Below, piece after piece: positions 56,004-64,000 of a stretch of DNA of 64,000 nucleotides; positions within the stretch are counted from its first letter, which is position 1; each line of letters opens with the position of its first letter. The notes under the pieces are model-generated. The model was given only the letters and a program-made list of their open reading frames with translations, was not told the DNA's origin and searched no databases. The position numbers and the translations under genes were made by a program. The DNA comes from Pomphorhynchus laevis (taxonomy: Eukaryota; Acanthocephala; Palaeacanthocephala; Echinorhynchida; Pomphorhynchidae). The DNA is taken from NCBI GenBank assembly GCA_012934845.2, contig WNNJ02000467.1, positions 123,614-187,613 of the forward strand, in the 5' to 3' direction.

Positions 56004-56966
56004 GTCTGAAAGTTCGTCGGTCTAAAAGTTCGTCGGTCTGAAAGTTCGTCGGTCTGAAAGTTCGTCGGTCTGAAAGTTCGTCGGTCTGAAAGTTCGTCGG
56101 TCTGAAAGTTCGTCGGTCTGAAAGTTCGTCGGTCTGAAAGTTCGTCGGTCTGAAAGTTCGTCGGTCTGAAAGTTCGTCGGTCTGAAAGTTCGTCGGTCTG
56201 AAAGTTCGTCGGTCTGAAAGTTCGTCGGTCTGAAAGTTCGTCGGTCTGAAAGTTCGTCGGTCTGAAAGTTCGTCGGTCTGAAAGTTCGTCGGTCTGAAAG
56301 TTCGTCGGTCTGAAAGTTCGTCGGTCTGAAAGTTCGTCGGTCTGAAAGTTCGTCGGTCTGAAAGTTCGTCGGTCTGAAAGTTCGTCGGTCTGAAAGTTCG
56401 TCGGTCTGAAAGTTCGTCGGTCTGAAAGTTCGTCGGTCTGAAAGTTCGTCGGTCTGAAAGTTCGTCGGTCTGAAAGTTCGTCGGTCTGAAAGTTCGTCGG
56501 TCTGAAAGTTCGTCGGTCTGAAAGTTCGTCGGTCTGAAAGTTCGTCGGTCTGAAAGTTCGTCGGTCTGAAAGTTCGTCGGTCTGAAAGTTCGTCGGTCTG
56601 AAAGTTCGTCGGTCTGAAAGTTCGTCGGTCTGAAAGTTCGTCGGTCTGAAAGTTCGTCGGTCTGAAAGTTCGTCGGTCTGAAAGTTCGTCGGTCTGAAAG
56701 TTCGTCGGTCTGAAAGTTCGTCGGTCTGAAAGTTCGTCGGTCTGAAAGTTCGTCGGTCTGAAAGTTCGTCGGTCTGAAAGTTCGTCGGTCTGAAAGTTCG
56801 TCGGTCTGAAAGTTCGTCGGTCTGAAAGTTCGTCGGTCTGAAAGTTCGTCGGTCTGAAAGTTCGTCGGTCTGAAAGTTCGTCGGTCTGAAAGTTCGTCGG
56901 TCTGAAAGTTCGTCGGTCTGAAAGTTCGTCGGTCTGAAAGTTCGCCGGTCTGAAAGTTCGTCGGTT
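56003..56966 (-). repeat. 16-bp minisatellite, about 60 near-identical units, in RLE-1 5' UTR
   Basis: Unit CGGTCTGAAAGTTCGT repeated about 60 times. Only the edge units vary (TCTAAAAG near 56,021; GCCGG near 56,944); the interior is perfect. Any open frame here is only a by-product of the array (3 units = 48 nt = 16 codons, giving a repeating DRRTFRPTNFQTDELS). Such homogeneity indicates very recent expansion. Confidence 0.95.
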
Positions 56967-56983
56967 GTAAGTAGTTAATAGGG

Positions 56984-57013
56984 ATAACAAGATAGTTTAA
57001 ACTATCTTGTTAT
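56984..57013. repeat. Perfect 30-bp palindrome between RLE-2 and RLE-1
   Basis: ATAACAAGATAGTTT followed directly by its reverse complement, no loop. It sits between the 3' tail of RLE-2 and the leader of RLE-1; half of it (ATAACAAGATAG) appears to be RLE-2 tail sequence copied in inverse orientation. Confidence 0.92.
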
Positions 57014-60000
57014 ACATAATAATAGTAATAATTTTTTTATATATAATATTTATTCCGAATTTACAGAAAATAAGGTTCCCTCAAATGGGCCACTACTGTC
57101 ATAATTCGTAAATGTACAAAAGTTATGAAACATTTCAACGTAGAAAGAAAAATAATAATGCATTCATCCAATTGAAGCTATTCCAGTCACCGCGTTCCCC
57201 ATGGGCCGAGTAAATTCACCGATTCGTGATCGTAGAGCCCGCATGCAGCAGGAAATAGAACGCGCGAGAGTTATGCTGAATCGTGTTCGAATAAGCGAAA
57301 TCATATCGCTATAGTTTCGTTGCAGTTTGGAGGACATCATGCAGCGATTGTCTGCATCAACCGTTTCGCTGTCGGACCAAAGCCTCCAGTAACTGCCAGG
57401 ACAAACGGTATGAAAGACGAGTGTTCAATCTCAATAATCCGTTCCTGATACTTTGCTCTTTTCCGATTCTTGTGATATTCGAAACTTGCATCGACAGTCC
57501 TTAGGTGATAAGATGGAGCCAAATTGTTGAAGACGCAGACATCTATGAATGTGCGCTCCAACCTAGCACCGAATAAACCGCCGCATACAATATCAGGATG
57601 AGCATCTTCTCCCCGGGCTGTGGTCGAGCACTGAAACACAAATTCATTTGTAACGGGCTGGAGTGCGGGTTCAATCCCGACGCCGTTGCATATTTCACAT
57701 AAGGTGGATGCCAAAACATCCCTTACATCATTGTGACGAATAATTGGGAGAGCCCCTCTTTTGCACGACAATGCATGGGTTAGACAGATATCATCTCCAC
57801 ATTCGCACTTTTTCGGTAGACTAGATAAGGACCAGTTATACCTTGCAGCAACCGCATCCTGAAATTCGAATTTTGTCATGTTAAATCCCGAAGCTTTAAG
57901 AGGACTCGTTTGAAGCCAACTTGAAGCCCCTTTGACCGATGCATACTGTAAAAGCTTGACTGTTTGAATTGAAAAACGTTCACGTAAACCAACCAATAGT
58001 GAAGCAGAACGTAATCTGTTGTAGCTAGCAATATATTTCAGAGCTTGGGTTTGTAGCCTATCTACTTCGAGAATATTATCCGACTGGTTAAAAGCTTTGC
58101 ACAACCGTTTTGACGCGTTTAGCACGTACGGAGCATCTACGCAAGGATCTCGAAATCATATACCTCCGAAACTCAAAGGGAGACTACAAATCAACTGCTT
58201 AGTTTCGTCCAATGTGTGCCCAAATACATCGAAAGCGAACTGCCCAAATATTAGCTGTCTTATTTCAGAGAACCAACCTGGATCACATTAAGTTGTCCTG
58301 CATAAATGTAACCACTTTGATTGACAGGCTTTGACAAAGGCGACATATGCTGACGGGGCATCATGCTTTGGCGCGTTGGCAAGTTTCCTGATCAAACAAG
58401 GCCATTTGGATATGAGCTCACCACTCATATTCTTGACAAATTCGGCGTCTCCAACAGGTGATCCTAGCAGTTTGACACCCCTTGTCTCAATACGGACGTT
58501 GTATTTTTCAAATCGTTTTTCGGTTTCTTCTAGCTGTTCAGAATGAATCATCACAATTGATTTATTGGCGTTAACAAAGTAGCCATGCTGATGACCAAAT
58601 GATTCGAGTAGGTCCCAAACTCGAGCAACGTCCTCTAACGACCCCATAAAATTTGCGTCGTCCGCATACCAATACTGACTTACGTGCGGAACCTACTCGC
58701 GAATTCGATGAATAATTGCCAGCGAAGACACTGCAAAAGCAGCCATAGCTAGAGGATCCCTTTGTGTAAATCCTTCTTGGGATCGCAGAGAACGGCCACA
58801 ACACACTAACTTTGACGGCTCTGAATACGTATTATGCAGAATACACTCAAGAGCAGGACAAATAAAAGGAACGTTAGCTAGTACAACCTTCCGATTTGCC
58901 GTATTGAATGCGTTCTTTGCATCCACGGAAAGTAACACATACTGATCATTGACCGTGATAGTCTCGGAAACTCTGTGTATGATGTACTCCATTCCACCGC
59001 GCTGTCCACTACACATTTGAACATGCCCAGACACTGCCTGAAGATCCTTTCCTATTAAGCTCATAATTACCTTTCCCACTATACGGCGAACTATCTCTCC
59101 TATGCCAATAGGGCGCACGCCTGGGTTCTTATCAAGAGCCACAAGACGACTTACTGTAAAAGCATCCAGAATAGATGGGTCAACACGTTCACTTGCTATC
59201 CGAATTGCAAAAGAAGCAATGGCGTCTGCTAGTTTTCGTGAATGAGGACCAAATGAACTGATCATTCGTCTGAAAGCAACAGCATCCACTCCAGATGGAC
59301 CGGCGCAGCCGTGAGTCCTCATTGCTGCTTTGAGTATGATCTGCCCATCGATTGCAGAGAACACAACAGCGTGATGAGGCATGCAGCCTGGTAGAGGAAC
59401 ATTCAGGATTGAGTCTTTATGGATAGGCTTTCCTGGCGGGTGTAAGTCCAATAAGATATCGTATATAGTTACTCTATCAATCTCATCGTCAGGTTTGAGT
59501 AGAGGCAGAGACGCATATTGAGAATCTAACGTCCGAATAGCGGCATGTGTCTTTCCAGACTGCATCAGCCTAGAGAACACTCCACTCTCATTTTGATTTG
59601 TAATACGAACACTCTTCGTCAAGCCTTGAACTACTTTCTGTTGCAGAGCAAAAGCCTCTTCAAATAAATCATGGATTTGTTTATCTGCCCACATTTGAGT
59701 ACGCCTCTCTAGAGTTTTCCGAATAACTGCGGCTTTTCTGGATGGGATTCGCTGCAGTATGAGCTGACAAATAACTGTAACTTCTTTGAGCGCGATACCT
59801 TCATTTGCAGTACCCTCACCAACATCCAAGTACCTCGAAGCCAATAAGTCTATGAACCGATTGCTAGCATGGCAAATTGGTAAAGATAGTAGATTCGGTT
59901 TCCAAAGAATGACTTTGTTGTACATAAAATTAATAGAATCTTCATAGCTGCATGGCATCCTTTCAGCGGACGGGCGATCATTGAGTAAATCGCGACTGGC

Positions 60001-60490
60001 AGCGGTCGGTCGGGGGTTTAAAAACACATGGTTAATTGTACGGACATCCTCCTGGATGGGCGCTATGGAATTAGCCGGCTCGTTAACTGTGGTTACGTGG
60101 CTACTGGTTGAGCAGCTAGTGGAATGGTCAACTATTATCGGTGAATTTCCTCGGTTGGTGCAGTTCGTAGCAGCACAGTCCGTGCAATATGTGCTTGCCT
60201 TTGCGCATTTGCATCCCTTGCAGACTGCGTTCTGCCCGTTGCATCCACAGCATCTGGGTGAATTTCGAGGTTTGCCTTTTGTCATTTCGAGGTCAACTTA
60301 AATTGCGCACCCCGGGATGTGCCCTGGGCGTACGGCTTCGTTGACTGTTAGATGTCCGAATGTAAAAAATTGTAGGTTTACTTGTAGAACGTGACAAATC
60401 GTTGTAGATTTAATACTGTAATTGTCCGAATAGCTGATGTACGTTATTTATTGTAAGATGTTGTAATTGTATGTTATTTTATTGTAAGTA
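57014..60490 (-). mobile_element. RLE-A retrotransposon RLE-2, full length, several stops
   Basis: On minus: leader AACTACTTACAATAAAATAA (60,490-60,471), 5' UTR, ORF from 60,285, 3' UTR with GGCCCATTTGAGGG (57,095-57,080), and tail AAAAAAATTATTACTATTAT (57,041-57,022). Head-to-tail with RLE-3 upstream and RLE-1 downstream. Confidence 0.88.
57337..60285 (-). pseudogene. RLE-2 protein, CXC-like finger - RT - endonuclease, with stops
   Basis: ATG 60,285. Cys cluster at residues 12-42 (RCCGCNGQNAVCKGCKCAKA, then YCTDCAATNCTN). HEVILWKP-like VILWKPNLLSLPICHASNRF, GCAGPSGVDAVAFRRM, NPGVRPIGIGEIVRRIVGKV, LLSVDAKNAFNTANRK (motif A), FTQRDPLAMAAFA (motif B with Arg for Gly) and YWYADDANFMGS (about 58,670). 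Endonuclease: CECGDDICLTHALSCKRG, RHNDVRD, AHPDIVCGGLF and ERTFIDVCVFN. In-frame TAG at 58,693, TAA at 58,288 and TGA near 58,160, then a frame shift after 57,340 beyond which the usual C-terminus continues (ISLIRTRFSITLARSISCC). Otherwise one frame over 2.9 kb. Confidence 0.87.
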
Positions 60491-60539
60491 GTTGTTAGTT
60501 AGCAGTGTATTTACTTTAGATCAACTTCAATTGCGTGAT

Positions 60540-61645
60540 ATACTTTTGTCAAACGAATTCACAACAATAATATTAGTAATAATTTTTTTGAAGAGAAGAT
60601 TTATTCAAGAAAAAAAAAGAAATAAAATGTTCTACAAACTAGAAAAGTCATTTAAAATTCTTACACTGTCAAGCACATTGTCCCGACATATTACTCAACG
60701 GAGTGCAGCGGACTTGTAATGATGCTGCTCTTGCTAGCGCTAGTCCCGTTTTGATCCTCAAATCACGCATGCATTCGTTGTATGGCCTAGCAGATTTTAT
60801 AGATTGACGCCTGCATATTTGTCGTAGCACCTTTGAAGCTATTTCACCAGCTCCACCGTTAGCTGCAAAAATTATAGGAAAAAAACAAGCTCTTTCAAAC
60901 CGTGATATACGTTCACCGTATTTTCCGATTTTCCTTTGATCGTGGTAGTGAAAGTGATTTTGTGGCATTTATGTTGAGTAGGACGAAGCAAGGTGATTGT
61001 AAACGCAAACGTCCAATAGGGACCGCTCCGAAATACTAAATAACCCATAGCAAGAAATATCTACTCTAGCGTTATGTTCCCTGGCTGTCGAATTTGTTGC
61101 GAATGTTACTCCGTCTGGAAGCGGTTGCAGTGTAGGTTCCAGATAAACGGGGTCGCAAATCCCTTTTAGCTCTTTTGCAATTATATCCCGAAGGAAGTTG
61201 TGTTGTATAATTGGCATACCACCGACCTTACATGAAAGAGAGTGACGGAGCTCAAACTTTGAACCGCATAAACATTGATCTGGTTGTTTCGGAGGCGTCC
61301 AACCATATCTTGTAGCTAGAGCGTCTTGAAATTGGAGCTTTGAGAGTCGATAACCATATGCTTCCATCGTTTTTGCAGACAACCATGCTGATGCACCACA
61401 CGTAGCAGCAAATTTTAAAGCTTTTATAATATTGCTATCTTCCAGTGTTTCTTGTAATTTTATATTCCAAAAATTATTTCGTTGATTGTGGATATCCAAA
61501 GCGATTTGTTGCTGCTGTTGGGCCAGCAAGGGGCCAAATGATGCATTGATCAGCGGTTGACACATTCGGCGCGAATTTTCGAATTCCAGATCAGATCCAT
61601 CTTGAGGCAGAAAATTCCCAAACCACCATACCGCAAAGGGATATT
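60540..61645 (-). mobile_element. RLE-A copy RLE-3, 5'-truncated (endonuclease half)
   Basis: On minus 61,645-60,669 codes for the thumb-endonuclease half: CGASAWLSAKTMEAYGYRLS, CLCGSKFELRHSLSCKVGG, QHNFLRD (His-Asn kept, Arg lost), NARVDISCYGLF, ERSLLDVCVYNHLASSY, a single in-frame TAA at 60,969, then HYHDQRKIGKYGERISRFER and the usual C-terminus. Tail CAAAAAAATTATTACTAATA near 60,590-60,571. 5' truncation near 61,645 just after FAVWWFGNF. Confidence 0.85.
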
Positions 61646-61924
61646 GAATATTGTTTTAAATCGATCTATAAAATGGTCTATATCGATCTATAATAATCGA
61701 TCTATAAAATCGATTTATAAAATGGATTAATCCGTTAAAAATGGGTAAGTTGATTTAATCAGTTTCTTTGCAGTGTTTTCTTTGTAATGTATTATACTGG
61801 TCATTCAATGATCCCGCTGATGATCCTACTATTACACTGAAAAGAATTCACTGCATTGTATTTACATCAAAAACGCAAGCTACGTCATACAACTATCATA
61901 TTGTGATTTCTTTATGCTATAATC
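61646..61924. other. AT-rich spacer with ATCGATCTATAAAAT repeats
   Basis: Four to five degenerate units of ATCGATCTATAA(AAT) between 61,658 and 61,722; the remainder has no ORF or element end that I recognise. Confidence 0.55.
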
Positions 61925-62045
61925 TATATATAATATTAGTAATATTTTTTTAATTATTATTATTATTTTACAATCTCTGGGTTACCCGCAAATGGGCCCG
62001 TAAATGAGAATTCAGTTCAGTTTGGGTTCAAAATTCTGGACGTCC
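61925..62045 (-). mobile_element. RLE-A 3' end fragment
   Basis: On minus: GGGCCCATTTGCGGGTAACC (62,002-61,983), then TAATAATAATAATTAAAAAA and TATTACTAATATTATATA, i.e. the 3' UTR motif and tail of an RLE-A element without its coding part. It abuts the truncated 5' side of RLE-4, so two elements meet head to tail-end in opposite orientation. Confidence 0.75.
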
Positions 62046-62049
62046 GATT

Positions 62050-64000
62050 GCAGATCGCGTTCCTCTGATGCATCGCGATTTCATTTTCACTATAACTGCA
62101 ACCATCTCGCAACTCAATCTTCATCAGATACTCTCTCGGTGGAGTCGATATTGCATGAAGTTATTCTATGGAAACCAAACCTGTTTAGACTACCAAGATG
62201 CATCGGATCTAAGCGATTTATCTCAGAGCTTGCACGGATATATGAATTAGCATCCACAAACGATTGCTCGCTTTCACTCGCGGTTGTCATCAGTCAGTTA
62301 ATCCTCCAGCGCCCTGCTAAAGCGAATCCTATGCAACTAAAACAAATTCTCGATCGCAGACTTGATTGTTGGACAAGCGGAGATAAGCAAACGCTGCTCA
62401 ACGAAGCTCGTTTTCTCCAGTCTCAGTCTTCCCACAAGCTATATGATCCTCTAAATAATGATATTCTGAAAACTGTTCAGAAGCTTGTTCTTGGTGGGAA
62501 GATGACAGCTGCTGTCAAATTACTTGAATCAAATGATGGTAGAGGGCATCCTCTTCGAATAGACGAAATAATAGACGGCCAAACAGTGAGACAAATTCTT
62601 ATTGATAAGCATCCGATGGCTTCAGCAAAATCTGATGACGCCATTCTGCGCAGGCCTATCGATGACATTCCTGAGTTTCACCCAGTTGCATTTGATTCTA
62701 TTGACTTTGAACTGATCGTTGCCAACTCTAAGAAAGTAAAGGGAGGAGCGGGCCCGTCCGGATTAGATGCAAGAGCATGGCATCGAATGTTGGTTGACTT
62801 TGGGGCAGAATCGAAACGTCTAGCTGAATCACTTGCATCTTTCGCTCGACAATTAGCATTAAATCCAATCTCACAGGAGTCGATGACAGCCTTCACCGCT
62901 AGTCGCCTTATTCCTCTTAGCAAAAATCCTGGCGTACGTCCTATAGGAATAGGAGATGTTTCCAGACGCATTATATCTAAATCAATATTGAAAATAATAT
63001 CACCCCAACTGCAAACAATATGCGGGAACGTCCAATTCTGCGCCTCGCAGCGTGCTGGCACCGAATGTGTTATTCACGGTATTCGTGACTCGTTGAAGAT
63101 AAATCCTACATTCGTGCTACTCACAATGTTGATGCTGACAACGCATTCAACAGAGTGAATAGAATGACCGCTCTCTCAAACATGCCAAATATCTGTCCAG
63201 CATTGATCACAGTCCATTCTAACCTATACAGAAAGTCGCCACTGCTAACAATTGACAGTGAATTCTTACTATCTGATGAAGGATTTACACAGGGCGACGT
63301 CTTTTCGATGGCAGCATTTGCCTCTGCAACACTTCCGTTACTACTCCGTATCAAAAGAACTTGCCCAAACATAAAACAGTTATGGTACGCAGACGACGGC
63401 AACCTTATAGGTTCCCCACAAGATGTAATTGAAGCATTTAAGTTGCTTCAATCTTTCGGCCCCTCATATGGCGTACACTTGAATCCGGGAAAATGCAAGG
63501 TATATTCCAACGGGAACGACATCTCGACTTTCCAATCGTTACTTGATAACGCTGGAGTCTCCATCGTTGAGGATGGCTTACCCGTTCTTGGAGTACCAAT
63601 CGGATCAGCCGAATACATAGAGACGTTTATACGATCATCAGTTTCCTCCCTTTGCACATTAGTGTCACAGTTGAAGAAAGTAGGAGAGTTAGACACTCAG
63701 GTTGCATACGTGTGCTTAATTAAGTCTATTCAGCATAAATGGACACATACTCAACGATGCTATGAGTGCCCCTCTGCGTGGTTCGCACCTCTGACACTGA
63801 AACTAAAGTCTACAATATCACATCTTTTTGACATTGATATTTCTCAAGACGATATCTTATGGCGCACATGCCAGTTGAGTTTTCGCAACGGCGGTTTATG
63901 CATTAGAGATCCGTCCACGTTACCAAGCAACGAATATCGATCATCGACCTCAGTGTGTGAGCCAAGCATACAAGGATATATTGGCTCGGTACTTAATTCT
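62050..64000 (+). mobile_element. RLE-A copy RLE-4 (plus), 5'-truncated, runs off the window
   Basis: Lacks the N-terminal Cys cluster. Reads SVESILHEVILWKPNLFRLP, KVKGGAGPSGLDARAWHRML, KNPGVRPIGIGDVSRRIISK, QFCASQRAGTECVIHGIRDS in one frame to about 63,127, then after a frame change VDADNAFNRVNRM (motif A, 63,128-63,166), FTQGDVFSMAAFA (motif B with Val for Pro), LWYADDGNLIGSP (catalytic, about 63,380), LGVPIGSAEYIETFI and RNGGLCIRD, open to base 64,000. With only one break visible it is a fairly young copy. The endonuclease would lie beyond the window. Confidence 0.87.

Larger units (their letters stand above)
52870..56983 (-). mobile_element. RLE-A retrotransposon RLE-1, full length with one frameshift
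   Basis: On minus: leader TTAACTACTTACAA (56,965-56,978), a 60-unit minisatellite 5' UTR, GC hairpin (55,979-56,003), ORF 55,954-52,995, a short 3' UTR and a tail of AAAAAAATTATTTATTATAT at about 52,900-52,920. Best-preserved RLE-A copy. The next copy upstream (RLE-2) is head-to-tail with it, separated only by a palindrome. Confidence 0.88.

Noticed and set aside
56003-56966. Regular array that could be mistaken for CRISPR, or for a 322-residue repetitive protein
   Set aside because: The 16-bp units follow one another without spacers, and the reading frame exists only because three units equal 48 nt; the strand is the 5' UTR of RLE-1.

Overview
This is a eukaryotic window made almost entirely of retroelements packed inside one another, with one recognisable host gene. 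The host gene is a six-exon NAA20 (catalytic subunit of N-terminal acetyltransferase B) at 39,062-47,402. Its introns are GT-AG, four of them only 42-53 bp, and a fifth is swollen to 7.6 kb by transposons. The gene and the element types point to a small-intron invertebrate or an early-branching opisthokont. The NAA20 C-terminus looks somewhat fungus-like and its N-terminus resembles both yeast and nematode NAA20, so I do not name a phylum.

Five element groups recur. (1) Penelope-like elements (PLE-A to H) have the GIY-YIG endonuclease in front of the RT, the permuted order of the Naiad/Chlamys group; copy B (19.6-22.7 kb) shows the whole layout. (2) RLE-A non-LTR elements have an N-terminal Cys-rich CXC-like finger, an RT and a C-terminal CCHC plus restriction-like endonuclease: RLE-5 (6.0-8.8 kb), RLE-6 and RLE-7 (13-16.4 kb), and RLE-1, -2, -3 and -4 filling 52.9-64 kb. 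(3) A second, distinct RLE-type family lies at 49.3-52.8 kb. (4) CR1/L2/jockey-like APE LINEs have a PHD-like finger plus RRM-like ORF1 and an EN-RT ORF2: J (two copies in inverted orientation), K (two copies), C1, C2, C3 and a fragment C4. C2 is almost intact. (5) Gypsy-type LTR elements are present as fossils: A (27.4-29.3 kb), B (29,869-39,007, with 145-bp LTRs and a 5-bp target duplication) and C (43,261-45,997, with 90-bp LTRs).

Layout. 1-1.3 kb: K1 tail. 1.5-5.6 kb: J1 on minus, split by PLE-A. 5.6-8.8 kb: J3 scrap and RLE-5. 8.8-13 kb: C1. 13-16.7 kb: mosaic of RLE-6, PLE-E/F, RLE-7 and PLE-G. 16.8-19.1 kb: C3. 19.1-23.4 kb: repeats, PLE-B and PLE-C. 23.4-27.4 kb: J2. 27.4-29.9 kb: Gypsy-A and repeats. 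29.9-39.0 kb: Gypsy-B carrying LINE C2. 39.1-47.4 kb: NAA20, whose fourth intron holds LINE K2, itself carrying Gypsy-C. 47.6-52.8 kb: PLE 3' ends, minisatellites and RLE-B. 52.9-61.6 kb: three head-to-tail RLE-A copies on minus. 62-64 kb: RLE-4 on plus, running off the end.

Four observations stand out. The PLE 3' UTR contains interleaved complementary stems (a pseudoknot) kept in independent copies. Unrelated LINE and RLE elements share a short 5' leader. A 60-copy near-perfect 16-bp minisatellite sits in an RLE 5' UTR next to a hairpin whose loop is also found beside a different minisatellite in LINE K2. Perfect fold-back palindromes sit at or near many element junctions. No tRNA, rRNA or CRISPR feature was seen.
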